From positions 1,240,001-1,304,000 of the forward strand of contig NZ_LT627736.1 in assembly GCF_900102005.1 (NCBI RefSeq): a stretch of 64,000 nt of DNA. The letters are read 5' to 3'. Positions 26,396 through 35,007 of the stretch are shown here, piece by piece (within the stretch, counting starts at the first letter, position 1; every line of letters starts with the position of its first letter). Source of the stretch: Microbacterium sp. LKL04 (GTDB taxonomy: Bacteria; Actinomycetota; Actinomycetes; Actinomycetales; Microbacteriaceae). Position numbers and translations under genes: made by a program. The notes beneath the pieces were generated by a model. The model worked only from the letters and a program-made list of their open reading frames with translations, was not told the DNA's origin and searched no databases.

Positions 26396-27376
26396 GTGAA
26401 CAGCGCCGCCGCACCGCCGCGACGGGGCACGCCGGGACTCGGGATCCTTCTCGCCGTCGCCGCAGCGGGCCTCGTCGGCGTGGGTGCGGCGGCGTTCGTC
26501 GTCGTCCTGCTCGTCGCACCTCAGGCCGCGGGCTGGACGGCGTTGGCGTGGACCGTCGCGGCAGTACCGGCGCTCGCGGGCATCGGTGTCGTCGGATGGG
26601 CGGTGCTCGAGCGGCGCGGCCTCGCCGCGGCGATCACGGCCGACTCCATCGAGGGCGCGTTCGAGACCCAGCAGCGACTGCTGGACGACGTCCGGCACGA
26701 GTTGAAGACGCCCATCACGATTGTGCGCGGCCACCTGGAGATGATGGATGCCGCCGACTCCGACGACGTCGAGTCGATCCGCGCCCTCGGCATCGCGGAG
26801 CTCGACCGGATGACGCGGTTGATCGGCGACATCGACGTCCTCGCGGCGGTCGAGGGCGGACGGCTCTCGCGCGGCGACGTGGACCTCGCGGCGCTCACGC
26901 AGCGGGTCTTCGAGATGGTGGGCGTCATCGGCGACCATGCCTGGCGCGTCGAGCAGTCGGCGGACGCCGTCATCCGCGCGGACGGGGATCGCCTCCTGCA
27001 GGCGTGGGTGGCCTTGGCGGACAACGCCGCGAAGTACTCCCCCACCGGGACGGCGATCGAGATCGGCAGTGCGGTCAACGCCGCCGGCGCGCAGCTCTGG
27101 GTCCGCGATCACGGCCTCGGCATCCCTCCTGCCGTCCGTCACCGGATCTTCCGCCGCTTCGACCGCGGCGCGGGAAAACGTCACATCGGCGGGTCCGGAC
27201 TGGGTCTTGCGATCGTCGATGTCATCGCCAAAGCGCATGGCGGACACTGCACCGTCGCGGACACCCCCGGCGGCGGTGCTACGTTCACCCTGGAGATACC
27301 GATCGGCACGCGTGGGGCGCTGCCGTCCCCCATCCGCGCCGGCGACGTACTGCTGCAGCGAGAGGCAACCGAATGA
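26396..27376 (+). CDS. Sensor histidine kinase with minimal sensory region
   Basis: A 326-aa membrane kinase. Two closely spaced helices (about 16-42 and 48-70) are followed almost at once by the phosphoacceptor His101 in RHELKTPI, then N-box Asn210 (LADNAAKYSP), G1 DHGLGIP (238-244) and G2 GSGLGLAIV. The loop between helices is only a few residues and no HAMP or PAS domain is seen, so it probably senses within the membrane or through a partner. The stop overlaps the regulator ATG (ATGA). Confidence 0.9.
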   Translation: MNSAAAPPRRGTPGLGILLAVAAAGLVGVGAAAFVVVLLVAPQAAGWTALAWTVAAVPALAGIGVVGWAVLERRGLAAAITADSIEGAFETQQRLLDDVRHELKTPITIVRGHLEMMDAADSDDVESIRALGIAELDRMTRLIGDIDVLAAVEGGRLSRGDVDLAALTQRVFEMVGVIGDHAWRVEQSADAVIRADGDRLLQAWVALADNAAKYSPTGTAIEIGSAVNAAGAQLWVRDHGLGIPPAVRHRIFRRFDRGAGKRHIGGSGLGLAIVDVIAKAHGGHCTVADTPGGGATFTLEIPIGTRGALPSPIRAGDVLLQREATE

Positions 27377-28029
27377 CCCGCATCCTGATCGTCGACGACG
27401 AGCCGCACATCGTCTCGCTCGTCTCGCGTGCGGTCCACGCCGAGGGCTTCGAGGCGGTGGGCGTCGAGGACGGCCCGGACGCCCTCGAGATCGCCCTCGC
27501 CGGCGACATCGACCTCATCGTGCTCGACGTCGGGCTTCCGACGATGGACGGTTTCGAGGTGCTGCGGGAGCTCCGGGGAGCGGGGCACACGACGCCCGTC
27601 ATCATGCTCACGGCACGGAGCGGCACGGACGACACGATCGAAGGACTGGATGCCGGGGCGAGCGACTACGTTCCGAAGCCGTTCGCGGTGGCCGAGCTCA
27701 TGGCGCGCGTGCGATCACGCCTGCGGGACGTGGCCGCGAGTGCGCCCACCTCGCTCACCCGCGGCGATGTGACGCTCGACATCCTGGCGCGTCGAGCGAG
27801 CGTCGCGGGGCGAGAGGTGGAACTCTCCAGCCGGGAGTTCGCTCTGGCCGAGCAGTTCGTCCGGAACGCGGGAGAGGTCCTCACCCGCGAGGTCCTGCTG
27901 AGCCGCGTCTGGGGGCTGGATTTCGACCCGGGATCCAACGTCGTGGACGTCTACGTCCGGTATCTGAGGGCCAAGCTCGGAGCGGATCACATCGTCACCG
28001 TGCGCGGCGAGGGCTACCTCTGGGAGTGA
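27373..28029 (+). CDS. OmpR-type response regulator
   Basis: A 218-aa regulator: receiver domain with acidic Asp8/Asp9, phospho-acceptor Asp52 (IVLDVGLP) and Lys102 (YVPKPF), then a winged-helix domain (about 125-218; SSREFALAEQFVRNAGEVLT and VVDVYVRYLRAKLG). It overlaps the kinase gene by four bases and is followed by a long perfect hairpin. The target is unknown. Confidence 0.93.
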   Translation: MTRILIVDDEPHIVSLVSRAVHAEGFEAVGVEDGPDALEIALAGDIDLIVLDVGLPTMDGFEVLRELRGAGHTTPVIMLTARSGTDDTIEGLDAGASDYVPKPFAVAELMARVRSRLRDVAASAPTSLTRGDVTLDILARRASVAGREVELSSREFALAEQFVRNAGEVLTREVLLSRVWGLDFDPGSNVVDVYVRYLRAKLGADHIVTVRGEGYLWE

Positions 28030-28042
28030 CCAGTGACCCGGT

Positions 28043-28086
28043 GACGCAGGACACCCCCGGCCGCGCGGCCGGGGGTGTCCTGCGTC
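28043..28086. terminator. 44-base perfect palindrome terminating both converging genes
   Basis: A self-complementary run (22-bp arms, ending GACGCAGG/CCTGCGTC) between the response regulator and phoH. It works on both strands; the loop must form from the central GCGC. Confidence 0.85.
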
Positions 28087-28095
28087 CGAGGAGCT

Positions 28096-29454
28096 TCAGC
28101 TGAGTTCGCCGGCCTCCAGCAGGTCCGTGACGAGCGCAGCGATCGCCGAACGCTCGGAACGCACGAGCGTGACGTGTCCGAACAGGTCGTGGCCCTTCAG
28201 GGTCTCGATGACGGAGGCGATGCCGTCGTGGCGTCCGACCCGGAGGTTGTCGCGCTGGCCGACGTCGTGGGTCAGCACGACCCGGGAGTTCTGGCCGATG
28301 CGGCTGAGGACGGTGAGGAGCACGTTCCGCTCGAGGGACTGCGCCTCGTCCACGATCACGAACGCATCGTGGAGCGAGCGTCCGCGGATGTGGGTGAGCG
28401 GCATGACCTCGAGCATGCCGCGCGCGACGACCTCCTCGAGGACGTTGCCCGTGACCACCGAGCCGAGGGTGTCGAACACCGCCTGACCCCACGGGTTCAT
28501 CTTCTCCTGCGCGTCGCCCGGGAGGTAGCCGAGCTCCTGCCCGCCGACGGCGAACAGCGGGCGGAAGACGATGATCTTCTTCTGCTGCTGCTGCTGCTCG
28601 AGGACCGACTGGAGCCCCGCGCAGAGCGCGAGAGCCGACTTCCCCGTGCCGGCGCGCCCGCCGAGTGACACGATCCCGACCTCCGGGTCCAGCAGCAGGT
28701 CGATGGCGATGCGCTGCTCCGCCGATCGGCCGTGCAGACCGAAGACGTCGCGATCGCCCCGGACGAGCTTGTACGACCCGTCGCCGGTCACGCGGCCGAG
28801 CGCCGACCCACGCTCCGAATGGATGACGAGGCCCGTGTTGACCGGAAGACCCCGCACATCCTCGCTCACTCCGACCTCGCTGTCGTAGAGGTCGCTGACC
28901 TCGTCGCCGGAGAGGTCGATCGAGGCGATTCCCGTCCACCCCGAGTCGACGGCCTGCTCGGCGAGGTACTCCTCCGCGTTGAGGCCGAGCGACGCGGCCT
29001 TCACCCGCATCGGCAGATCCTTCGACACGACGGTGACGGCCTGCCCCTCCTGGCTGAGGTGCATGGCGACCGACAGGATCCTCGTGTCGTTGTCGCCGAG
29101 CCGCATGCCGGCGGGGAGGACGGTGGGGTCGGTGTTCGTCAGCTCGACACGCAGGGTCCCGTCGGCACCGACGGGGACCGGGAAGTCCAGACGGCCGTGC
29201 TCGACGCGCAGCTCGTCCAGGTGGCGCAGGGCTTGGCGGGCGAAGTACCCGATTTCGGGGTCGTGGCGCTTGCGCTCCAACTCCGTGACGACGACGACCG
29301 GCAGCACGACGGAATGCTCGGCGAAACGGAACAGCGCGCGCGGATCGCTCAGCAGGACGGAGGTGTCCAGCACGTAGGTGCGGAGTTCCTGGTCCTGAGC
29401 CGCCTCCGCGGACTCGTGCTGGCGACGCTGCTTCTCAGGTGCTCGTGTAGTCAC
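28096..29454 (-). CDS. PhoH family protein with N-terminal PIN domain (PhoH2 type)
   Basis: A 452-aa protein fusing an N-terminal PIN-like ribonuclease domain ([16 protein letters not shown] near residue 25, with later acidic LGDNDTRIL) to a C-terminal PhoH ATPase/helicase domain (Walker [12 protein letters not shown], Walker [10 protein letters not shown]). PhoH2 proteins of actinobacteria unwind and cut RNA. A run of five Gln then Lys-Lys lies before the second strand of the ATPase. GTG 29454 is used; its upstream region holds an inverted repeat and a direct repeat. Confidence 0.92.
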   Translation of the reverse strand: MTTRAPEKQRRQHESAEAAQDQELRTYVLDTSVLLSDPRALFRFAEHSVVLPVVVVTELERKRHDPEIGYFARQALRHLDELRVEHGRLDFPVPVGADGTLRVELTNTDPTVLPAGMRLGDNDTRILSVAMHLSQEGQAVTVVSKDLPMRVKAASLGLNAEEYLAEQAVDSGWTGIASIDLSGDEVSDLYDSEVGVSEDVRGLPVNTGLVIHSERGSALGRVTGDGSYKLVRGDRDVFGLHGRSAEQRIAIDLLLDPEVGIVSLGGRAGTGKSALALCAGLQSVLEQQQQQKKIIVFRPLFAVGGQELGYLPGDAQEKMNPWGQAVFDTLGSVVTGNVLEEVVARGMLEVMPLTHIRGRSLHDAFVIVDEAQSLERNVLLTVLSRIGQNSRVVLTHDVGQRDNLRVGRHDGIASVIETLKGHDLFGHVTLVRSERSAIAALVTDLLEAGELS

Positions 29455-29468
29455 AACCCACTCCCGCC

Positions 29469-29522
29469 CCGGGTGGGAACCCACCCGGCAGTCACGAGTC
29501 GACCAGGGGTCACGAGTCGTGA
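29469..29522 (-). repeat. Inverted and direct repeats upstream of phoH
   Basis: CCGGGTGGG (29469-29477) pairs with CCCACCCGG (29480-29488) around AA. Then GTCACGAGTC occurs twice (29491-29500 and 29509-29518), the second copy extending into the perfect palindrome TCACGA-G-TCGTGA. This could be an operator or a 5' UTR structure. The rest of the 179-base gap shows nothing I recognise. Confidence 0.5.
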
Positions 29523-29633
29523 GAGGCCGACTCGAACAGGCGCTCTGCCCGTTGGGATGAACCTAGGGTCGCCCGGCGACGCGGCACGGTCGCGACACGC
29601 CGCCGGATGTGTCCGACGCGTGAACTCTCCATG

Positions 29634-30782
29634 TCAGGGCTCGAGTGGAAGCGGAACAGAGGGAGGCGTCACGACGGGGCCGACGCGTGACGCCGCCAGC
29701 GCGGCATCCAGCAGCCCGAACGCATCGTCCGATGTCCCCGCGTGCGGCGAGATCCGGACGATCCCGCCGCGGACGGTCGCGGTGATCCCGGCGTTGACCA
29801 GTTCCGCAGCGATGGCGCCCGTGCGTTCCGGCTCCGGAGTCAGGGCGACGATCCCCGCGTGGCGATCGCGATCGGTCAGCACCGGGATGCCGTGGCTGTC
29901 GGCGATCTCCATCACGCGGCGAGCCTTCTCGGCGACGAGCGCGGCGATGGCCGGCACCCCGGCATCCGTCACCTCCCGGAGCGCGGCGCTCAATCGTCCC
30001 GCCGCCTGAGGGTCGGGGCGGGAGATCGCGTAGGCGGCGGCACCGTCGCGGGGTTCTCCCACCTCGAGGTCGCCGAGCTCGGCCGCAGTGCCGGCGACTC
30101 CGGCCAGGACGGGAGTGATGCGTTCGCGGGCGCGGGCCGAGAATCGGGCGAACCCGGTGCCCCGGCCCGCGCGGATCCACTTGTACCCGTGCCCGGCGAC
30201 GACGTCCGCCGCCGCCCAGTCGGTGTCGACGACGCCGAAGCCCTGGATGGCGTCGACGATCAGCAGTCGATCGCCGACGACCTCGCGGAGGGCCGGCAGG
30301 TCGGCGACGTACCCGGTCCGGTAGTCAACGAGGCTGACCGCGACGGCCGTCACCTCGTCGGTGAGGGCGGCGCGGACGGCGTCGGGAGTCACACGCGTGA
30401 TCGTTCGATCGAGCTCGCGCACGCTCAGCACATCTCGGAGCTCCGCGGCGCGGCGCGCCGCGACCGGGATCGTCGGGTACTCGTTCGGGGAGAGGAGGAC
30501 GGTTCCCGACAGCCCGAACAGCGCGTGGAACATCGCGTCGGTCGTCGAGGGTGCGAGGGCGACCTCGTCGGCATCCGCGCCCAGCATCGACGCCACGAGC
30601 GCGCGAGCCTCGTCGACATGCGACGCGACGAGGTCGATGCCGGACGGCCGTCCCGACGCCGAGAGCTCCTCGTCGGCACGTGCCTCTTCACGGACCGCGA
30701 CGGACAGCGGGCCGAACGAGGCCCAGTTGAGGTAGCCCGTCTCGACCTCGAAGCCGGCCAGATAGGACTGCAGATCACTCAC
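29634..30782 (-). CDS. Class V PLP-dependent aminotransferase-like enzyme
   Basis: A 382-aa fold-type I PLP enzyme of the aminotransferase class V / isopenicillin-N epimerase group. The PLP lysine lies in GHGYKWIRAGRGTGF; the aspartate contacting the pyridine nitrogen lies in LLIVDAIQGFG. Without the desulfurase catalytic Cys motif it is not a NifS. Substrate unknown; kynureninase- and epimerase-like relatives exist. GTG 30782 is used since upstream residues have no fold. Downstream of uppS on the same strand, 70 bases away. Confidence 0.82.
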   Translation of the reverse strand: MSDLQSYLAGFEVETGYLNWASFGPLSVAVREEARADEELSASGRPSGIDLVASHVDEARALVASMLGADADEVALAPSTTDAMFHALFGLSGTVLLSPNEYPTIPVAARRAAELRDVLSVRELDRTITRVTPDAVRAALTDEVTAVAVSLVDYRTGYVADLPALREVVGDRLLIVDAIQGFGVVDTDWAAADVVAGHGYKWIRAGRGTGFARFSARARERITPVLAGVAGTAAELGDLEVGEPRDGAAAYAISRPDPQAAGRLSAALREVTDAGVPAIAALVAEKARRVMEIADSHGIPVLTDRDRHAGIVALTPEPERTGAIAAELVNAGITATVRGGIVRISPHAGTSDDAFGLLDAALAASRVGPVVTPPSVPLPLEP

Positions 30783-30852
30783 CGACAGATTTTCCCACGG
30801 ATGCCGCTGGTGCGACCTCCGCAACGCCTCACGGAATCAGCGCCTCGGGGAA

Positions 30853-31638
30853 TCAGCTCCCGAAGCGCCGGTCCCGGTCGCCGAAATCGCGGATCGCGCG
30901 GAGGAAGTCCACCTCTCGGAGGTCGGGACCGAGAGCCTCGACGAAGTAGAACTCGCTGTGCGCCGACTGCCACAGCAGGAAATCGCTCAGACGCTGCTCC
31001 CCCGACGTGCGGATCACGAGATCCGGATCCGGCTGACCGCCGGTGTACAGGTGCTCGCCGATCTGCTCGGGTGTGAGGCTCTCGGCGAGTTCGGTGAGCG
31101 ACCCGCCCTTCTCGTTGTGCTTCGCGATGATGCTTCGGACGGCATCGACGATCTCGCCCCTGCCGCCATAGCCGACCGCGAGGTTGACGTGCAGTCCCGT
31201 GTTCTCGCGTGTTCGCTCCTCGGCGGTCCGAAGGCCCGCGGCGAGGTCGGGCGGCAGGATCTCGGCGCGGCCCACGTGCTTCACCCGCCAGCCGGGCTCG
31301 TGCGAGAGGGTCTCGGCGAGGTCGGCGATGATCTCGATGAGATCGGTCAGCTCCTGCGAGTCGCGCTTGACGAGGTTGTCAGTGGAGAGCAGATACAGCG
31401 ACACGACCTGGATGCCGAGCTCGTCGCACCACCGCAGGAATTCGTGCATCTTCGCGGCGCCGGCGCGGTGACCGTGCGAGACCGTCGTGAAACCGAGCTG
31501 CCTCGCCCATCGTCGGTTGCCGTCGATCATCATCGCCACATGGTGTGGGACCGTCCCCGCCTCGATCTCCCGCCGCAGCCTCGAGCTGTACAGGCGGTAG
31601 AGGAGCCCTCGGCCTTGGGTCGAGGATGCGCGGGTCAC
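30853..31638 (-). CDS. uppS: Isoprenyl transferase (undecaprenyl diphosphate synthase)
   Basis: A 261-aa cis-prenyltransferase making polyprenyl diphosphate carriers for cell wall synthesis. Catalytic Asp39 lies in MMIDGNRRWARQ; later motifs are SLYLLSTDNLVKR, the IRTSGEQRLSDFLLWQSAHS loop and YFVEALGPDLREVDF. Chain length (C50 or C55) cannot be told. GTG 31638 is supported by a TAGCGT box ending six bases before it. Divergent from the hemolysin III gene, 86 bases away. Confidence 0.94.
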   Translation of the reverse strand: MTRASSTQGRGLLYRLYSSRLRREIEAGTVPHHVAMMIDGNRRWARQLGFTTVSHGHRAGAAKMHEFLRWCDELGIQVVSLYLLSTDNLVKRDSQELTDLIEIIADLAETLSHEPGWRVKHVGRAEILPPDLAAGLRTAEERTRENTGLHVNLAVGYGGRGEIVDAVRSIIAKHNEKGGSLTELAESLTPEQIGEHLYTGGQPDPDLVIRTSGEQRLSDFLLWQSAHSEFYFVEALGPDLREVDFLRAIRDFGDRDRRFGS

Positions 31639-31644
31639 AGGGAT

Positions 31645-31650
31645 ACGCTA
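31645..31650 (-). promoter_or_regulatory. Predicted -10 box, leaderless start of uppS
   Basis: TAGCGT on the minus strand, six bases before GTG 31638. Confidence 0.6.
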
Positions 31651-31711
31651 CTCCGACCGCACCGCCAGGACGGGATGGCCGCGTATTCAGCGGTGGGTAT
31701 GACGGCGCGCG

Positions 31712-31717
31712 TAGGCT
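31712..31717 (+). promoter_or_regulatory. Predicted -10 box, leaderless start of the hemolysin III gene
   Basis: TAGGCT seven bases before GTG 31725. Confidence 0.6.
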
Positions 31718-31724
31718 CAGCCCT

Positions 31725-32462
31725 GTGACCCGACACCTTTCCGACGACGGGGCCGAGATGCCTCAGCTGCCCCTCCTCGAAGCGGCGGCGGTCGACACCC
31801 AGGTCGAGATCCGACCGACCTGGCGCGGGTGGATCCATGCCGGGACCTTCCCTGTCGCGATCGCCGCCGGGATCGTGCTGATCACCCTGGCGCAGGGTGC
31901 TCCCGCCAAATGGGCGGCTGCCGTGTTCATGGCGACGTCGCTGCTGCTGTTCGGCAACTCGGCGCTGTATCACCGCTTCGATTGGGGCCCGCGGACCAAG
32001 ATCGTCCTCAAGCGGATCGACCACGCGAACATCCTGCTGCTTATCGCCGGCACCTACACACCGATCGCCACGCTCGCCCTGTCGCCCCCGCAGGGCACGC
32101 TGCTGCTCATCCTGGTCTGGTCCGGTGCCCTGCTCGGCATCCTCTTCCGGGTCTTCTGGATCGGCGCTCCGCGATGGCTGTACGTCGCCCTGTATCTGCT
32201 CCTCGGTTGGGCGGCCGTCATGTACCTCGGCGACCTGCTTCGGGCGAGCGTCGCGATGATGGTGCTCGTGATCGTCGGGGGTCTGCTGTACACGGGCGGA
32301 GCGATCGTCTACGCCCTCAAGCGCCCCAACCCGTGGCCGGGGCACTTCGGATTCCACGAGATCTTCCACGTCTGCACGGTCCTGGCGTTCCTCTGCCACT
32401 GGGCCGCGTGTCTGCTGATCTCGCTCGAGCCGCTCAGCCCTTCGTTGGGCCTTCCGGCCTGA
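31725..32462 (+). CDS. Hemolysin III / PAQR family membrane protein
   Basis: A 245-aa seven-helix protein of the PAQR/CREST superfamily. Conserved metal-site residues are SALYHRFDW near residue 80, RIDHANILLLIAGTYTP and the C-terminal HEIFHVCTVLAFLCHW with its His pairs. Family members are proposed membrane hydrolases; haemolysis is not implied. GTG 31725 is supported by the TAGGCT box; an internal ATG lies at 31758. The 3' end overlaps the convergent small membrane protein by 29 bases. Confidence 0.9.
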   Translation: MTRHLSDDGAEMPQLPLLEAAAVDTQVEIRPTWRGWIHAGTFPVAIAAGIVLITLAQGAPAKWAAAVFMATSLLLFGNSALYHRFDWGPRTKIVLKRIDHANILLLIAGTYTPIATLALSPPQGTLLLILVWSGALLGILFRVFWIGAPRWLYVALYLLLGWAAVMYLGDLLRASVAMMVLVIVGGLLYTGGAIVYALKRPNPWPGHFGFHEIFHVCTVLAFLCHWAACLLISLEPLSPSLGLPA

Positions 32463-32724
32463 TCTCGCCCGAGCCGCTCTCGTCGTTCCCGTCGGGAACG
32501 TCGCCCTCCCGCGCGGCGGCCTCCTCGGCGTCGAGCATCTCGTTGACGTCCGAGCGGTACTGCGCGCGTCGGATGCGACGGAGCATGTCGATTGCGAGGA
32601 GCACGATCACGACGGCGACGAGCGCGATCGCGATGAACCCCGCGACGCCGGGCGTCACCGCCTCGGCCGGCGGACCGGTGGGGGTGGGCGACGGGGTGGC
32701 GGCGAGCCATCGCAGATCCGGCAT
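32434..32724 (-). CDS. Small single-helix membrane protein
   Basis: A 96-aa protein with a short Pro/Thr-rich extracytoplasmic start, one membrane helix (about 24-48), a basic stop-transfer RRIRRAQYRSDVNEML and an acidic Glu/Asp/Gly tail. ATG 32724 has GAGG upstream. No family is recognised. Divergent from the DUF4307 gene, with the overlapping promoter regions in a 60-base gap that contains AGCCTA/TAGGCT elements. Confidence 0.7.
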   Translation of the reverse strand: MPDLRWLAATPSPTPTGPPAEAVTPGVAGFIAIALVAVVIVLLAIDMLRRIRRAQYRSDVNEMLDAEEAAAREGDVPDGNDESGSGEIRPEGPTKG

Positions 32725-32784
32725 GTGACCTCATTCCTCAGCCAGAGCGAATAGCCTGGGATTCCAGCCTAGAACGGATGCCGC

Positions 32785-33189
32785 ATGACCCCGACCGACC
32801 TCGACCGCAAGCTCGCGGAGCGGTACGGACGCACCCGGTCGTCCGCATCCCGGCGCCTGACCTGGGTGATCGTCGGTGTCGTCGCCGTCGCCGCCACCGG
32901 GCTGCTGGGGTGGTCGACCGTCTCGAACGCGATCAACTCGGTGGACGCCGACGCGACCGGATTCGACGTCGTGGACGAGCACTCCGTCGAGGTCCGGTTC
33001 CAGGTGTCTATCCGACCCGACACAGAGGTCGCGTGCGCGCTCGAGGCGCAGGATCCCGATCACGGGATCGTCGGCTTCAAGGTCGTGGAGCTCGCTCCCT
33101 CGACCGATCACACGCGCACCCTCACCGAACGCATCCCGACCACCGCAGAGGCGACGACGGGTTTTGTCCGCTCCTGCTGGATCCTCTAA
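32785..33189 (+). CDS. DUF4307 family membrane protein
   Basis: A 134-aa protein: cytoplasmic tail LDRKLAERYGR, one helix (about 26-48) and an extracytoplasmic beta domain with VDEHSVEVRFQVSIRPDTEV and two Cys (one in VACALEAQD, one at RSCWIL) that could form a disulfide. This matches the DUF4307 pattern found near greA in actinobacteria. Function unknown. It ends just before a hairpin that precedes greA. Confidence 0.82.
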   Translation: MTPTDLDRKLAERYGRTRSSASRRLTWVIVGVVAVAATGLLGWSTVSNAINSVDADATGFDVVDEHSVEVRFQVSIRPDTEVACALEAQDPDHGIVGFKVVELAPSTDHTRTLTERIPTTAEATTGFVRSCWIL

Positions 33190-33203
33190 GCTGAGGGTTC
33201 TCG

Positions 33204-33226
33204 CGCCCCGGTGACTTGCCGGGGCG
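33204..33226 (+). terminator. Stem-loop between the DUF4307 gene and greA
   Basis: CGCCCCGG (33204-33211) pairs with CCGGGGCG (33219-33226) around TGACTTG, followed by TTTGG. It reads as a terminator for the upstream gene or an attenuator in the greA leader. Confidence 0.65.
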
Positions 33227-33260
33227 TTTGGCTTACCCATCGACCGCACCGGGAGATCAC

Positions 33261-33740
33261 GTGTCCGAGACGTTCCTGACCCAGGAGGCCTACGACCGCC
33301 TCGCCGCCGAGCTCGAGCAGCTCTCGACGGCGGGCCGTGAGGAGATCGCCAAGCGCATCGAAGCCGCGCGCGAAGAGGGCGACCTCAAAGAGAACGGCGG
33401 CTACCACGCGGCGAAGGACGAGCAGGGCAAGCAGGAGGCGCGCATCCGCACCCTCCAGCAGCTGCTGAAGGACGCGAAGGTCGGCGTCGCACCGGAGTCC
33501 GACGGCACGGTCCTGTCAGGCACGGTCGTCACGGCGATCGTCGCCGGCGGTGAAGAGGTCTTCCTCCTCGGCAACCGCGAGATCGGCGCCAACAGCGAAT
33601 TGGACGTCTACAGCGAGGCATCCCCCCTCGGCGAGGCCATCATGGGCCTGCGCGAGGGCGAGAAGACGAGCTACACCGCGCCGAACGGCAAGGAGATCTC
33701 GGTCGAGATCGTCAAGGTCGAGACCTACTCGGGTCAGTGA
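33261..33740 (+). CDS. greA: Transcription elongation factor GreA
   Basis: A 159-aa factor that enters the RNA polymerase secondary channel and stimulates cleavage of backtracked RNA. An N-terminal coiled coil (about 5-78) carries the acidic tip in EGDLKENGGYHAAKDEQ; the C-terminal FKBP-like domain ends SYTAPNGKEISVEIVKVE. GTG 33261 follows GGGAGA. It converges on ilvA. Confidence 0.95.
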   Translation: MSETFLTQEAYDRLAAELEQLSTAGREEIAKRIEAAREEGDLKENGGYHAAKDEQGKQEARIRTLQQLLKDAKVGVAPESDGTVLSGTVVTAIVAGGEEVFLLGNREIGANSELDVYSEASPLGEAIMGLREGEKTSYTAPNGKEISVEIVKVETYSGQ

Positions 33741-33759
33741 CACGCCGGCGCCGGCACGC

Positions 33760-35007
33760 TCAGTTCGGGACGACCGTCGGAGCGTAGCCGGCGTCCTGCA
33801 GGATCGCCAGGACCTGCGCCCGGTGCTCCTCGCCTCGGGTTTCGACGCTCAGCTGCAGGATCACCTCGCTGATCTGCAGTCCCTGACCGTGTCGTGTGTG
33901 CAGGACCTCGATGACGTTCGCGCCGACGACGGACAGGAGCTCCGACACGCGGGCCAGCTGCCCCGGACGGTCGGGCAGCGGCACCTGGATGGTCATGTAG
34001 CGACCGGATGCCGCGAGCCCGTGCGCGACGACGCGTTGCAGCAGCAGCGGATCGATGTTCCCGCCGGACAGGATCGCGGCCGTAGGGCCGGACGCGCTGA
34101 TCTTGCCCGTGAGGATCGCGGCGACGCCGACGGCACCGGCGGGCTCGACGACCTGCTTCGCGCGTTCGATGAGGACGAGGATCGCGCGTGCGATGTCGTC
34201 GTCGCTCACGGTCACGACCTCGTCCACGAGGTCTCGGATGATGTCGAACGGGATCGTCCCCGGCCGTTTGACGGCGATGCCGTCGGCGATCGTGGGCGAG
34301 ACGTGCTCGGCGTCGAGCGGCTTTCCTGCGACCAGGGAGCCGGGGTAGCCGGCGGAGTTCTCAGCCTGCACACCGATCACGCGGATCGTGCGACCCTCCG
34401 CTGCGGCGCGGGCCTTGACGGCGGCGGCCACGCCTGCAGCGAGGCCTCCCCCGCCGATTCCCACGACGACCGTCTCGAGCCCCGGGATCTCGTCCATCAG
34501 CTCGAGACCGAGCGTGCCCTGCCCGATGATGATGTCGTGGTTGTCGTACGGCGGGATGAAGACCGCTCCCGTGCGCTCGGCGAACTCCTGGGCGAGGCGC
34601 AGCGGCGTCTCGACGGTCGCCCCCTCGAGGATCACGTCTGCGCCGTACCCGCGCGTGGCGAGGAGCTTGGGGACGGGAACACCGAGCGGCATGAAGATCG
34701 TCGCCGGAATGCCGAGCGTCTGGGCGCCGAGAGCGACTCCCTGCGCGTGATTCCCCGCCGACGCCGCCACCACGCCGCGCGAACGCTCCTCGTCCGTCAA
34801 CCGTGAGAGGCGATACGTCGCTCCCCGGATCTTGAACGACCCCGTGCGCTGCAGGTTCTCGAGTTTCAGGTGGACCGGCGCTCCGAGAACGCCGGACAGG
34901 AACTCGGAATCCTCGACGGGCGTCCGGGACACGACGCCCGCGAGCTCCGCGGCGGCCGTCTCGAACTCGGCCAGGGTCGGGGCGATGATCTTCGTCTGTT
35001 CGCTCAC
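33760..35007 (-). CDS. ilvA: Threonine ammonia-lyase (IlvA, ACT-domain type)
   Basis: A 415-aa fold-type II PLP enzyme deaminating threonine to 2-oxobutanoate. PLP Lys59 lies in RTGSFKIRGA, the phosphate-binding loop is GIGGGGLAAGV, and an ACT domain (about 330-415: ASGRYMTIQVPLPDRPGQLA) follows. One ACT domain and this length resemble the catabolic/TdcB-like form also used for isoleucine synthesis. GTG 35007 overlaps the AI-2E gene stop by four bases (GTGA). Confidence 0.92.
   Translation of the reverse strand: MSEQTKIIAPTLAEFETAAAELAGVVSRTPVEDSEFLSGVLGAPVHLKLENLQRTGSFKIRGATYRLSRLTDEERSRGVVAASAGNHAQGVALGAQTLGIPATIFMPLGVPVPKLLATRGYGADVILEGATVETPLRLAQEFAERTGAVFIPPYDNHDIIIGQGTLGLELMDEIPGLETVVVGIGGGGLAAGVAAAVKARAAAEGRTIRVIGVQAENSAGYPGSLVAGKPLDAEHVSPTIADGIAVKRPGTIPFDIIRDLVDEVVTVSDDDIARAILVLIERAKQVVEPAGAVGVAAILTGKISASGPTAAILSGGNIDPLLLQRVVAHGLAASGRYMTIQVPLPDRPGQLARVSELLSVVGANVIEVLHTRHGQGLQISEVILQLSVETRGEEHRAQVLAILQDAGYAPTVVPN

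Noticed and set aside
28590..28610. CTG/CTT-type repeat in phoH as a microsatellite or phase switch
   Set aside because: It only encodes five Gln and two Lys between two conserved strands; the tract mixes codons and is too short for phase variation.
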